From contig NZ_FNRX01000002.1 of NCBI RefSeq assembly GCF_900105195.1, forward strand, positions 3,100,001 through 3,164,000: a stretch of DNA of 64,000 nt. The letters are read 5' to 3'. Shown here piece after piece: positions 53,546 through 64,000 of this stretch; position 1 is the first letter of the stretch; every line of letters starts with the position of its first letter. The DNA comes from Rhodococcus pyridinivorans (lineage in GTDB: Bacteria; Actinomycetota; Actinomycetes; Mycobacteriales; Mycobacteriaceae). The position numbers and the translations under genes were made by a program. The notes under the pieces are model-generated. The model saw only the letters and a list, made by a program, of their open reading frames with translations. It did no database searches and was not told the DNA's origin.

Positions 53546-54529
53546 CTATGCCTCGTCCAGCAACTCAGCGGTGACGGCCGACTCCGTATCGGGGATCCCG
53601 AGTTCCTTCGCGCGACGATCCGCCATCGACAGCAGGCGGCGGATCCGTCCCGCGACGGCGTCCTTGGTCATCGGCGGATCGGCGAGCTGGCCGAGCTCCT
53701 CGAGGGACGCCTGACGGTGCTGCACGCGCAGCGCGCCGGCGGCAGCGAGGTGGTCGGGCACGTCGGCGCCGAGGATCGCCAGCGCCCGCTCGACCCGCGC
53801 GGCGGCCGCCACGGCGGCGCGTGCGGACCGGCGCAGATTGGCGTCGTCGAAGTTGGCGAGGCGGTTCGCGGTCGCCCGCACCTCCCGGCGCATGCGGCGC
53901 TCCTCCCAGACCAGCCGGGTGTCCTGCGCGCCCATGTGGGTGAGCAGCGCGCCGATGGCCTCGCCGTCGCGGATCACCACCCGGTCGGCGCCGCGCACCT
54001 CACGCGCCTTGGCAGTGACGCCGAGCCGGCGGGCGGCGCCGACGAGCGCGAGGGCGGCCTCCGGGCCGGGGCAGCTCACCTCGAGCGCCGAGGAACGGCC
54101 CGGTTCGGTGAGCGAGCCGTGGGCGAGAAACGCCCCGCGCCACGCCGCGGCGGAGTCGGAGACGCTGCCGCCGACCACCTGTGCCGGCAGTCCGCGCACC
54201 GGTCGTCCGCGACCGTCGAGCAGACCGGTGCGGCGGGCCAGCGCCTCACCGTCCTTCCCGACACGGACGATGTACCGGGAGCTCTTGCGCAGACCACCCG
54301 CGCCGAGCACCTGAATCTCCGCGGGATAGCTGTAGAGCTCGAAGATCTCGCGGCGGAGGCGACGTGCGATCGATCCGAGGTCGACCTCGGCCTCGACGAC
54401 CACTCGCCCGGCGACGATGTGCAATCCCCCGGCGAAGCGCAGGAGGGCGGACACCTCGGCCTTGCGGTTGCTGATCCTGGTGACCGACAACCTGCTCAGC
54501 TCGTCCTTGACCTCCGCTGTCATTGCCAC
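53546..54529 (-). CDS. whiA: DNA-binding protein WhiA
   Basis: A 327-residue regulator with a degenerate LAGLIDADG-endonuclease N-terminal domain (about 20-210, including [20 protein letters not shown] and [20 protein letters not shown]) and a C-terminal HTH (about 255-315, with [36 protein letters not shown]). In Streptomyces it controls sporulation septation genes; in other actinobacteria it is conserved and affects growth and division. The GTG at 54529 is chosen ([10 protein letters not shown]) because GGAG lies 8 nt upstream; the ATG two codons later lies 14 nt from it. It overlaps yvcK by 10 nt. Confidence 0.95.
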   Translation of the reverse strand: MAMTAEVKDELSRLSVTRISNRKAEVSALLRFAGGLHIVAGRVVVEAEVDLGSIARRLRREIFELYSYPAEIQVLGAGGLRKSSRYIVRVGKDGEALARRTGLLDGRGRPVRGLPAQVVGGSVSDSAAAWRGAFLAHGSLTEPGRSSALEVSCPGPEAALALVGAARRLGVTAKAREVRGADRVVIRDGEAIGALLTHMGAQDTRLVWEERRMRREVRATANRLANFDDANLRRSARAAVAAAARVERALAILGADVPDHLAAAGALRVQHRQASLEELGQLADPPMTKDAVAGRIRRLLSMADRRAKELGIPDTESAVTAELLDEA

Positions 54530-55587
54530 GAGACGCTCTCCCTCCCACCCCCGCGTGTGGCACGGACTCCACCGCGCGAGGACAGACATGTTTCCAGTGC
54601 CCCCGCCAACTTGGCGGGGTCGTGTCGATGCGTACCGGTCTCGGCGACGTCGACGAACGAGACGTCCGCTCCGAATCGGGCCGCGGACCGGCTCAGGTGC
54701 TCGCGCTCGCGTCCTTCCGGTACCGAGGCAGCATCCACGACGACCTGGTCGACACGGAAATCGGGGGCGTGCTGGGCGAGAACGTGCAGGTGGCGTTCCG
54801 CGGAGAAGCCTGCGGTCTCCCCCGGTTCCGCCGCGAGGTTGAGCACGAGGACCTTGAGCGCCGTCGTGTGGACCAGCGCCTCGTGCAGGTCCGGGACGAG
54901 CACGTGCGGGATGACGCTCGAGAACCAGGATCCCGGGCCGAGCACCACGAGATCGGCCTCGCACACCGCGTCGAGCGCAGGCGGGCAGGCCGGCGGATCG
55001 GCGGGAATCAGCCGGACCCGGCGCACCTTGCCCGGGGTGGTCGCCACCGCGACCTGCCCCCGGATGCAGCGGCTCACCCGCGGGTCGGATTCGAGTCCCG
55101 ACACGTCGGCCTCGATGTCGAGCGGGATCGGCGACATGGGCAGCACACGGCCGCGCACGTCGAGGACGCGGGCGAGCATGTCGAGGGCGGTGACGGTGTC
55201 GCCCGCGACCTCGGCGAGCCCGGCGAGGATCAAGTTGCCGACCGAGTGCCCGGCGAGGGCGCCCGTGCCCCCGAAGCGGTGTTGGACGGTCTCGGTCCAC
55301 ACCCGGACCTCGTCGTCGCGGCCGGCGAGCGCTGCGAGCGCCATGCGCAGGTCGCCGGGTGGGACGACGCCGAGTTCGGCGCGCAGCCGTCCCGAGGACC
55401 CTCCGTCATCGGCGACGGTCACCACGGCGGTGACCCGGTCGGTGAGGCGCCGGACGGCACTGAGCGTCGCGTACAGGCCGTGTCCGCCACCGAGAGCAGT
55501 GATCGCGGGGCCGGGCACCGCCCCGGAGCTCGGAGCGCTCTCGGAGTACGGCGTGCTGTCGGAGTCGGGAGTCTCGGCGGCGTTCAC
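54520..55587 (-). CDS. yvcK: YvcK family protein (gluconeogenesis factor, CuvA)
   Basis: A 355-residue CofD-like protein. After a 28-residue Ser/Pro-rich start it shows [20 protein letters not shown] (nucleotide-sugar binding), [12 protein letters not shown] and [12 protein letters not shown], then [20 protein letters not shown]. YvcK binds UDP-sugars and affects peptidoglycan synthesis and carbon flow; in M. tuberculosis it is called CuvA. The GTG overlaps the rapZ stop (GTGA), and its end overlaps whiA, so rapZ-yvcK-whiA are translationally coupled. Confidence 0.94.
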   Translation of the reverse strand: MNAAETPDSDSTPYSESAPSSGAVPGPAITALGGGHGLYATLSAVRRLTDRVTAVVTVADDGGSSGRLRAELGVVPPGDLRMALAALAGRDDEVRVWTETVQHRFGGTGALAGHSVGNLILAGLAEVAGDTVTALDMLARVLDVRGRVLPMSPIPLDIEADVSGLESDPRVSRCIRGQVAVATTPGKVRRVRLIPADPPACPPALDAVCEADLVVLGPGSWFSSVIPHVLVPDLHEALVHTTALKVLVLNLAAEPGETAGFSAERHLHVLAQHAPDFRVDQVVVDAASVPEGREREHLSRSAARFGADVSFVDVAETGTHRHDPAKLAGALETCLSSRGGVRATRGGGRESVSWQ

Positions 55588-56525
55588 TCGCGCCCCAGAT
55601 CCCGGTGCACCACGTTCACCGTCAGATCCGGTGCCTGCTCGAGGCGTGCAGCGAGGGCCTCGGCCATCGCCACGCTCCGGTGTTTCCCTCCGGTGCAGCC
55701 CACTGCAATCGTCATGTAGCGCTTCCCCTCCCGACGGTAACCGGCGGTCGTCAGATCGAGCAGCCGGTGATAGGTGGCGAGATAGTCCTCGGCACCGTCG
55801 CGGGAGAGTACATAGTCGCGCACCGCCGCGTCCTGCCCGGTGTGCGGCCGCAATTCGGCGATCCAGTGGGGGTTCGGCAGGAACCGCACGTCGCACACGA
55901 CGTCGGAGTCCATGGGCAGGCCGTACTTGAAGCCGAACGACTCCACGGTCACCCGGATGGTGTCGGATGTCGCGTCGCCGAAGGCCGCCTCGATCTTGCG
56001 ACGCAGATCGGGCCCGGACAGCGCGGACGTGTCGATGACGAGGTCGGCCGCGGCCTTCACGGGAGCGAGCTGCTCGCGTTCGACGGCGATGCCGTCGGTG
56101 AGCGTGCGATCGGCCGTGTCGCACTGCAGCGGATGACTGCGGCGTACCTGCTCGAACCGCCGGACGAGCACCGAGTCGGCCGCTTCGAGGAACAGCACCC
56201 GGGTGTTGACCGGGCGGGCCGCCAGATCGGTGACGACGCGTTCGAGGTCGCCGGTGAACAACCGGCTGCGCACGTCCATCACCACGGCGAGACGTTGCAG
56301 CGGAGGTTCGGCCTGCACCGCGAGATCGATCATCGACAGCACCAACTGGGGCGGGAGGTTCTCCGCGACGTACCACCCGAGATCCTCGAGGGCGGTCGCC
56401 GCAGTACTCAGTCCGGCTCCGGACAGTCCGGTGACGACGATGACCTCGGCCTGCGCCGGCCGTTCACCGTCGACACCCTGTTCCGAACCGTCCGCCATCC
56501 CCGGGATCCGACCCACTTCGGTCAC
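55584..56525 (-). CDS. rapZ: RapZ/YvcJ family nucleotide-binding protein
   Basis: A 313-residue protein of the RapZ family, with a kinase-like N-terminal half and a C-terminal domain containing [20 protein letters not shown], then LPNPHW and [20 protein letters not shown]. The usual P-loop GLSGAGKS reads GLSGAGLST (about residues 33-41), lacking the Walker A lysine. Mycobacterial homologues also vary here, so nucleotide hydrolysis may be lost in this lineage while the C-terminal RNA or metabolite-binding function remains. Its start overlaps the uvrC stop by 4 nt. Confidence 0.92.
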   Translation of the reverse strand: MTEVGRIPGMADGSEQGVDGERPAQAEVIVVTGLSGAGLSTAATALEDLGWYVAENLPPQLVLSMIDLAVQAEPPLQRLAVVMDVRSRLFTGDLERVVTDLAARPVNTRVLFLEAADSVLVRRFEQVRRSHPLQCDTADRTLTDGIAVEREQLAPVKAAADLVIDTSALSGPDLRRKIEAAFGDATSDTIRVTVESFGFKYGLPMDSDVVCDVRFLPNPHWIAELRPHTGQDAAVRDYVLSRDGAEDYLATYHRLLDLTTAGYRREGKRYMTIAVGCTGGKHRSVAMAEALAARLEQAPDLTVNVVHRDLGRE

Positions 56526-58687
56526 TGTTCCGACTCCGCTCGTACTCCCGACACGCCGACGGAGCCATCATCGCCTACCGGCGTGTCGCCCGCATCCGCG
56601 GCCGTCGGGGCATCGGTGTCCTGCGGCGACTCGGCCGGAGCCGGTACGTCGCCCCGCAGCGCCTCGAGGACGGCTTTCGCCGTGGCCTGCCCGATCCCGG
56701 GCACCGCGGTGATCTCCTCGACGCTCGCCTCGCGTAGCCGCGCGACCGACCCGAAGTGGGTGACGAGCGCCTTGCGTCGGGTGTCGCCGAGACCACGAAC
56801 CCCGTCGAGAGCGGAGGCGGTCATGCGCTTGGACCGCTTGCTGCGGTGGTAGGTGATCGCGAAACGGTGTGCCTCGTCGCGGATACGCTGCAGCAGGTAC
56901 AGCGACTCGCTGGTGCGCGGAAGGATCACCGGGTCCTCCTCCCCCGGCACCCACACCTCCTCGAGACGCTTCGCGAGCCCGACGACCGCGACATCCGTGA
57001 TACCGAGTTCGTCGAGGACCTCGGCCGCGGCCGCGACCTGCGGCGCACCACCGTCGACGACGAACAGGTTCGGCGGGTAGGCGAACCTGCGCGGACGGCC
57101 CGTCGCCGGGTCCAGTGCTGCTTCGGGCGCGAGGTCCCCGCCGTCGCCACCCTCCGGAACGGATCCGTCCGAATCGGCCTGTCGGGCGAGGTCGCGGTTG
57201 TGGCGGAGGAAACGCCGGCGGGTGACCTCGGCGATCGAGGCGACGTCGTCGGAGTGCCCGTCGCCCGCGGCGTGCTTGATGGCGTAGTGCCGGTAGTCGG
57301 ACTTGCGGGGCAGTCCGTCCTCGAAGACGACCAGCGATGCGACGACGTCGGTGCCCTGCACGTGGCTGATGTCGACACACTCGATACGCAGCGGCGCCGA
57401 GTCGAGGTCGAGGACGTCCTGGATACCCTGCAACGCCGCCGATCGGGCATTGAAGTCGCCCGCGCGCCGCAGCTTGTGCTGGGCAAGTGCTTCCTTGGCG
57501 TTGCGTTCGACCGTGTCGGCCAGTGCCTTCTTGTCGCCGCGCTGCGGGATGCGCAGACGCACGGGACCGCCGCGCAGACGCCCGAGCCAGCGGCTCATCT
57601 CATCCGGGTCGGGCGGCAGGGCGGGGACGAGCACCTCGCGCGGCACGGCACTGGTGGCGTCCGCGTCGTCGGTGCCGAGCGCGGCCTCCTCGCCGTAGAA
57701 CTGGGTGAGGAACTGTTCGACGAGCAGCGAGAGTTCTTCGGCGTCGTCGGTCCCCTCGGCGGCCTCGACGCCTTCGATGTCGCGGTCCTCGGGACGGTCG
57801 AGCACGTCGCCGGACTTCTCGACGACCCAGCCGCGTTGACCCCGCACGCGACCGCCGCGCACGTGAAAGACCTGGACGGCCACCTCGAGGTCGTCGCCGG
57901 CGAACGCCACGAGGTCGGCGTCGGTACCGTCGCCGAGCACGACGGCCTGCTTCTCGAGTGCCTTGCGCAGTGCCCCGAGATCGTCGCGCAGGCGGGCTGC
58001 GGTCTCGAAGTCGAGTTCCTCCGCGGCGGCCTGCATCCGCTTCTCGACATCGCGGACGAGTTTGTCGGTGCGACCGGCGAGGAAGTCGCAGAAGTCCTCG
58101 ACGATGCGGCGGTGTTCGTCGGCGGAGACGCGTCCGACACACGGCGCGGAGCATTTGTCGATGTAGCCGAGCAGGCACGGGCGGCCGATCTGCGCGTGCC
58201 GCTTGAAGACCCCGGCCGAGCACGTGCGCGACGGGAACACCCGCAGCAACAGGTCGAGGGTCTCGCGGATCGCCCAGGCATGCGAGTAGGGACCGAAATA
58301 GCGCACGCCCTTGCGGCGCGGCCCCCGGTAGACGAACAGACGGGGGTATTCCTCGTTCAACGTGACCGCGAGCATCGGGTACGTCTTGTCGTCGCGGTAG
58401 CGGACGTTGAACCGCGGATCGAACTCCTTGATCCAGTTGTACTCGAGTTGGAGTGCCTCGACCTCGGTGCGCACCACCGTCCACTCGACCCGGCCCGCGG
58501 TGGTCACCATCTGACGGGTGCGCGGATGCAGCGAGGCGATGTCGGCGAAGTACGAGTTCAGGCGGGACCGGAGATTCTTCGCCTTGCCGACGTAGACGAC
58601 CCGGCCGTGCGGGTCGCGGAACTTGTAGACCCCCGGCTCCGTGGGAATGGAACCGGGGGCTGGGCGATATGTCGAGGGGTCGGGCAC
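56522..58687 (-). CDS. uvrC: Excinuclease ABC subunit C
   Basis: A 721-residue nucleotide-excision repair nuclease. The GIY-YIG domain is near residues 14-95 ([33 protein letters not shown]). A Cys cluster ([31 protein letters not shown]) near 155-183 may bind an Fe-S cluster. A UVR motif follows near 205-240, then the RNase-H-like endonuclease ([38 protein letters not shown]), and HhH motifs at the C-terminus ([20 protein letters not shown]). An 80-residue acidic insert near 310-345 and a disordered tail make it longer than the usual 610-650 residues. Confidence 0.96.
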   Translation of the reverse strand: MPDPSTYRPAPGSIPTEPGVYKFRDPHGRVVYVGKAKNLRSRLNSYFADIASLHPRTRQMVTTAGRVEWTVVRTEVEALQLEYNWIKEFDPRFNVRYRDDKTYPMLAVTLNEEYPRLFVYRGPRRKGVRYFGPYSHAWAIRETLDLLLRVFPSRTCSAGVFKRHAQIGRPCLLGYIDKCSAPCVGRVSADEHRRIVEDFCDFLAGRTDKLVRDVEKRMQAAAEELDFETAARLRDDLGALRKALEKQAVVLGDGTDADLVAFAGDDLEVAVQVFHVRGGRVRGQRGWVVEKSGDVLDRPEDRDIEGVEAAEGTDDAEELSLLVEQFLTQFYGEEAALGTDDADATSAVPREVLVPALPPDPDEMSRWLGRLRGGPVRLRIPQRGDKKALADTVERNAKEALAQHKLRRAGDFNARSAALQGIQDVLDLDSAPLRIECVDISHVQGTDVVASLVVFEDGLPRKSDYRHYAIKHAAGDGHSDDVASIAEVTRRRFLRHNRDLARQADSDGSVPEGGDGGDLAPEAALDPATGRPRRFAYPPNLFVVDGGAPQVAAAAEVLDELGITDVAVVGLAKRLEEVWVPGEEDPVILPRTSESLYLLQRIRDEAHRFAITYHRSKRSKRMTASALDGVRGLGDTRRKALVTHFGSVARLREASVEEITAVPGIGQATAKAVLEALRGDVPAPAESPQDTDAPTAADAGDTPVGDDGSVGVSGVRAESEQ

Positions 58688-58696
58688 AGGTCCAGG

Positions 58697-60899
<2,203 letters not shown>

Positions 60900-60973
60900 T
60901 TCCCTGGACTCCAACTCTCGTATCCGGACGACTCGTGCTCCGCGTCCACTGTCGATCTCCACAGTACGACGCG

Positions 60974-61579
60974 TCAGCGCGCGTTCTGCAGGCGCTCCAC
61001 GTACTTGGCGATCACGTCGACCTCGAGGTTGACGAGGGTGCCCGGCTCGGCGGTGCCGAGCGTCGTCAGCGACAGGGTGGTCGGAATGAGCGAGATCTCG
61101 AACCACTCCTGTCCGCGTTCCCCTCCGAGACCCGAGACCGTCAACGAGACACCGTCGACGGTGATCGATCCCTTTTCGACGACGTAGCGGGAGATTTCGG
61201 CCGGGAGCGAGATGCGCACCACAGTCCAGTTCTCCGAGGGTGTGCGGGAGACGACGGCTCCGGTGGCGTCGACGTGGCCCTGCACGAGGTGGCCGCCGAG
61301 GCGACTGTTCAGCGCGGCGGCGCGTTCGAGGTTGACGGAGCTGCCGAGCGTGAGCTGTCCGAGCGACGACCGGTTCAGCGTCTCCTGCATTACATCGGCG
61401 GTGAAGGACCCGCCGTCGAGGACGTCGACGACCGTCAGGCACACCCCGTTGACCGCGATCGAATCGCCGTGCTCGGCGTCGGAGGTGACCAGCGGTCCGC
61501 GCACGGTGAAGCGTGCCGAGTCGGCGAGGTCCTCCTTCGCGACGATCTCACCGAGTTCCTCGACTATGCCGGTGAACAT
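60974..61579 (-). CDS. ribE: Riboflavin synthase alpha chain
   Basis: A 201-residue trimeric enzyme with two repeated lumazine-binding barrels. The first begins [20 protein letters not shown] and has [20 protein letters not shown]; the second has [20 protein letters not shown] and [22 protein letters not shown] rule: AAGGAG lies 6 nt before the ATG. The gene overlaps the end of ribD by 16 nt in a different frame. A tandem 26-bp duplication just upstream decides that frame relation. Confidence 0.96.
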   Translation of the reverse strand: MFTGIVEELGEIVAKEDLADSARFTVRGPLVTSDAEHGDSIAVNGVCLTVVDVLDGGSFTADVMQETLNRSSLGQLTLGSSVNLERAAALNSRLGGHLVQGHVDATGAVVSRTPSENWTVVRISLPAEISRYVVEKGSITVDGVSLTVSGLGGERGQEWFEISLIPTTLSLTTLGTAEPGTLVNLEVDVIAKYVERLQNAR

Positions 61580-62664
61580 GTTCCGCTCCTTAGCTCCCGA
61601 TCCGCGACCGGGTCCGATTCGGTTGTCCCGGTCCGGGACGAGTGTCGGTTGTCCCGGTCCGGGACGAGTGTCAACAGAATGTCCGAGCCGACGGTCTCGA
61701 CCCGTTCCCGGCGGAACCGTAGCGCGTCGGAGATCGTGCCCACCCCGGCGTCCTCGACGGCGGCCTCGCCGGCTCCGAGCACGACGGGCGCCAGGTATGC
61801 CTGGATGCGGTCGACGCAGCCCGCTGCGAGGAAGGCGCCCGCGAGCCGGGGGCCGCCTTCGAGCAGCACGTCGGGTCGGTCGCCGAGCGCGTCGAGCACC
61901 TCCCCGATGTCGTGGGTGCGCAACACCAGCGTCGGCGCCGCGTCATCGAGAACTCTTGCGGAGGTGGGGATCTCACGCATACCGATAACGACCCTCAGCG
62001 GCTGGTGCGGCGCGAGTTCGCCGTCGGGCAGACGGGCGGTCAACCACGGGTCGTCGGTGAGGACGGTGCCGGTTCCGACGATGATGGCGTCGAGCCGGCT
62101 GCGCTGGTCGTGCACGCGCGCACGCGACTCGGGACCGGAGATCCACTTGCTCGTGCCGTCGGCGGCCGCGCTGCGACCGTCCATCGACGCGGCGTACTTC
62201 CACGTCACGTGCGGCCGGCCGGTGTGTTGCCGGTGCAGCCATGCCCGCAGCGGGCCGCGGGCGACGGTCTCGGCACCGAGACCGGGATGCACCGTGATGC
62301 CCGCGGCGCGGAGGGTGTCGGCGCCTCCCCCGGCGACGGGATTCGGATCGGCGACGGAGTAGTACACCGTCGCGATCCCCGCCTCGATGAGGGCCTGCGC
62401 GCACGGGCCGGTGCGGCCGGTGTGGTTGCACGGTTCGAGGGTGACGACGGCGGTTCCGCCGCGCGCGCGTTCGCCCGCGGCCTCGAGTGCCCGGACCTCC
62501 GCGTGTGGACCGCCGGGTGGTGCGGTGGCCCCGACACCTGCCACCGCGCCGTCCGTGTCGAGGATCACCGCTCCGACAGGCGGGTTGGGGCTGGTCGTGC
62601 CCCGCACGGCCTCCGAGGCGTCGAGCGCGAACTGGAGGGCTTCGGCGATCTCGGGTGCGGTCAC
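61564..62664 (-). CDS. ribD: Bifunctional riboflavin deaminase/reductase RibD
   Basis: A 366-residue fusion. The N-terminal deaminase has the zinc site [18 protein letters not shown] and [20 protein letters not shown] (about 54-96). The C-terminal reductase (about 145-335) contains [36 protein letters not shown] and [15 protein letters not shown]. The last 30 residues arise from, and after, a perfect 26-bp tandem duplication; they are a low-complexity tail that reads into ribE out of frame. The GTG start overlaps the rpe stop (GTGA). Confidence 0.95.
   Translation of the reverse strand: MTAPEIAEALQFALDASEAVRGTTSPNPPVGAVILDTDGAVAGVGATAPPGGPHAEVRALEAAGERARGGTAVVTLEPCNHTGRTGPCAQALIEAGIATVYYSVADPNPVAGGGADTLRAAGITVHPGLGAETVARGPLRAWLHRQHTGRPHVTWKYAASMDGRSAAADGTSKWISGPESRARVHDQRSRLDAIIVGTGTVLTDDPWLTARLPDGELAPHQPLRVVIGMREIPTSARVLDDAAPTLVLRTHDIGEVLDALGDRPDVLLEGGPRLAGAFLAAGCVDRIQAYLAPVVLGAGEAAVEDAGVGTISDALRFRRERVETVGSDILLTLVPDRDNRHSSRTGTTESDPVADRELRSGTCSPA
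61620..61671. repeat. Perfect 26-bp tandem duplication at the ribD/ribE junction
   Basis: Two identical adjacent 26-bp units (61620-61645 and 61646-61671) each start CGGTTGTCCC and end ACGAGTGT. Each contains the 15-bp palindrome GTCCCGGTCCGGGAC. Because 26 is not a multiple of three, the extra copy shifts the ribD frame before its stop. Confidence 0.95.
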
Positions 62665-63344
62665 GGCGCGAGCGTCAGGTGCGGGGACGCAGCCCCGGCC
62701 TGCGCCCGCAGTTTGCGGACCGCCTCACCGGGATCGGCGGCGCCGTAGACGGCGGACCCGGCGACGAAGCAGTCCACACCGGCTTCCGCGGCGGCCTCGA
62801 TGGTGTCGGTGTTGATGCCACCGTCGATCTCGACGAGCAGACGCAGTTCACCCGAGTCGACCAGGCGACGCACCTGACGGGCCTTGTCGAGGACGTCCGG
62901 GATGAAGGACTGACCACCGAAGCCCGGCTCGACACTCATCACGAGCAGCGTGTCGAACTCCTTCAGGATCCCGAGATAGGGCTCGATGGGGGTGCCGGGC
63001 TTGACGGACAGCCCGGCCTTGCCGCCGGCCGCGCGGATGTCGCGGGCCACGGCGACCGGGTCGTCGGTCGCCTCCGCGTGGAAGGTGACGTTGTGGGCAC
63101 CGGCTTCGGCGTAGGGCGGAGCCCATCGACCGGGGTTCTCGATCATCAGGTGACAATCGAGCGGGATGTCGGTCGCCTTCAGCAGCGACTCGACGACCGG
63201 GAGACCGAGCGTCAGGTTCGGAACGAAATGGGCGTCCATGACGTCGACGTGGAGCCAGTCGGCACCGGCGACGGCCTGCGCCTCGTCGGCGAGACGAGCG
63301 AAATCCGCGGACAGGATGGACGGAGCGATCATCGGGTGGGCCAC
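62661..63344 (-). CDS. rpe: Ribulose-phosphate 3-epimerase
   Basis: A 227-residue TIM-barrel enzyme of the pentose phosphate pathway that interconverts ribulose-5-phosphate and xylulose-5-phosphate. Motifs are [49 protein letters not shown], the [20 protein letters not shown] loop and [20 protein letters not shown]. In the usual VDVMDGHFVPN the Gly is Ala here. The GTG at 63344 is chosen because a TAGACT box lies 8 nt upstream; the ATG four codons later is the alternative. Its overlap with ribD makes it the first gene of the rib operon, supplying its ribulose-5-phosphate context. Confidence 0.94.
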   Translation of the reverse strand: MAHPMIAPSILSADFARLADEAQAVAGADWLHVDVMDAHFVPNLTLGLPVVESLLKATDIPLDCHLMIENPGRWAPPYAEAGAHNVTFHAEATDDPVAVARDIRAAGGKAGLSVKPGTPIEPYLGILKEFDTLLVMSVEPGFGGQSFIPDVLDKARQVRRLVDSGELRLLVEIDGGINTDTIEAAAEAGVDCFVAGSAVYGAADPGEAVRKLRAQAGAASPHLTLAP

Positions 63345-63352
63345 AACCGACG

Positions 63353-63358
63353 AGTCTA
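63353..63358 (-). promoter_or_regulatory. Candidate -10 box of the rpe-rib operon
   Basis: TAGACT on the minus strand ends 8 nt before the rpe GTG at 63344. No ribosome site lies between, consistent with a leaderless transcript. No FMN riboswitch is present upstream. Confidence 0.45.
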
Positions 63359-63507
63359 GTCGGCGCCCTCCACCGGGTCGGACCTGCGTCGCACGCGCCG
63401 CACGCAGCCGAACCCGGCCGGGAATCTCCGATCTCGGGCGCATTGGTGCCACCAAGTGGCCGCAATACCCGGAAGGCTGGCAGTCACCTACGAACTCGAG
63501 GATCATC

Positions 63508-64000
63508 GTGACCGATCTCCATCACCGCGAATCCCTCCCTCCCCGTCCGGACGGATCGAACACCGTCGACACCTTCCTGATCTCCGACGGAGCAACCGAA
63601 CTCGTCGACTTCCTCGTCGCCGTCTTCGAGGCCGAGGAGGTGCCCGAAGCGCGCACCCTCGACCACGACGGGCTCCTCCTCCACTCGGAGGTGCGGGTCG
63701 GCGACTCCGTGCTCGTGGTCGCCGACCGGAAACCAGACTGGCCCTTCACCCCCGCCTTCGTACGGGTCCACGTGCACGACGTCGATGCCGTCCTCGAACG
63801 CGCCACGCAGCACGGCGCGGCGATTGTCACACGGCCTACGGACTTCTTCGGCGATGTCCTCGCCCGGTTCTCGGATCCGTCCGGCAATCTCTGGTGGATC
63901 CAGCGGCACGATCCCGGCGCCGACACATCCGCGTGGACGGACGATGCGGCAGCGGACGAGTCGGCGGACTGGTCGCACATCGCGAGTCCGGAACTCGGGT
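63508..64000 (+). CDS. VOC (glyoxalase/PhnB-like) family protein, cut by window edge
   Basis: An open frame of 164 codons from a GTG at 63508 to the right edge, with GAGG 6 nt upstream. It starts [20 protein letters not shown] and shows the VOC pattern: [20 protein letters not shown], the [20 protein letters not shown] helix-strand unit, and the closing [15 protein letters not shown] typical of PhnB-like glyoxalase proteins. A charged acidic tail follows ([14 protein letters not shown]). Metal or substrate cannot be stated. It is divergent from rpe. Confidence 0.85.
   Translation, partial: MTDLHHRESLPPRPDGSNTVDTFLISDGATELVDFLVAVFEAEEVPEARTLDHDGLLLHSEVRVGDSVLVVADRKPDWPFTPAFVRVHVHDVDAVLERATQHGAAIVTRPTDFFGDVLARFSDPSGNLWWIQRHDPGADTSAWTDDAAADESADWSHIASPELG

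Noticed and set aside
63345..63507. FMN riboswitch for the riboflavin genes
   Set aside because: The region upstream of rpe is too short and lacks the conserved RFN elements; a leaderless start fits better.

Overview
The window is high-GC (by eye about two thirds G+C) actinobacterial chromosome. Gene content and order point to the mycolate-making Mycobacteriales, most likely Rhodococcus or a near relative: it has inhA/fabG1, the mannosyltransferase mptB, ripA/moxR and a GTG-rich start-codon habit. Read left to right it runs almost collinearly, in inverted order, with the Mycobacterium tuberculosis segment from about Rv1486c down to rpe (Rv1408). No rRNA, tRNA, CRISPR array, transposase, integrase or prophage gene was seen.

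Layout. 1-3184: partial DUF3097 gene, a Rv1486c-like gene, and a divergent methyltransferase/HxlR-regulator pair with a palindrome between them. 3198-9178 (minus): hemH, inhA, fabG1 (mycolic-acid FAS-II reductases), then a VWA membrane protein, a DUF58 protein and MoxR. 9350-12122 (minus): the peptidoglycan hydrolase ripA and a Rv1476-like membrane protein. 12464-15931 (plus): aconitase acn and its TetR repressor acnR, with a near-perfect AcnR operator on the acn promoter. 15949-20367: a small HTH protein, an ABC-F ATPase, a lycopene cyclase and the NHEJ protein Ku. 20424-26992 (minus): the complete suf iron-sulfur operon sufR-B-D-C-S-U-T. 27102-34057: mptB, a two-gene ABC exporter, ctaA, a small unknown gene, qor and ctaB (heme O/A synthesis). 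34270-40725 (plus): tkt-tal-zwf-opcA-pgl, the pentose phosphate operon.

40726-47150 interrupts the conserved order. It carries a GMC oxidoreductase with a Tat-signal partner, small unknown ORFs, an SRPBCC-domain gene, a decayed DUF2235 hydrolase fragment and an ECF42-type sigma factor with its DGPF/YCII partner. 47155-53422 (minus) returns to core metabolism: gap-pgk-tpiA, secG, ppc. 53546-63344 (minus) is one long tightly packed run: rpe-ribD-ribE-ribBA-ribH (riboflavin), a PH-domain membrane protein, uvrC, and the rapZ-yvcK-whiA cluster. A VOC-family gene runs off the right edge.

Regulatory signals are unusually legible. At least eleven genes have a TANNNT -10 box ending 6-8 nt before the start codon, the pattern of leaderless actinobacterial transcripts; two divergent genes near 32.03 kb even share overlapping boxes. 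Candidate operators are visible for AcnR, SufR, the HxlR-type protein and an unknown regulator at ctaA. A 26-bp perfect tandem duplication at the ribD/ribE junction separates two genes that would otherwise read as one fused frame. No wholly new multi-gene system stands out; the accessory block and these regulatory and junction features are the parts worth a second look.
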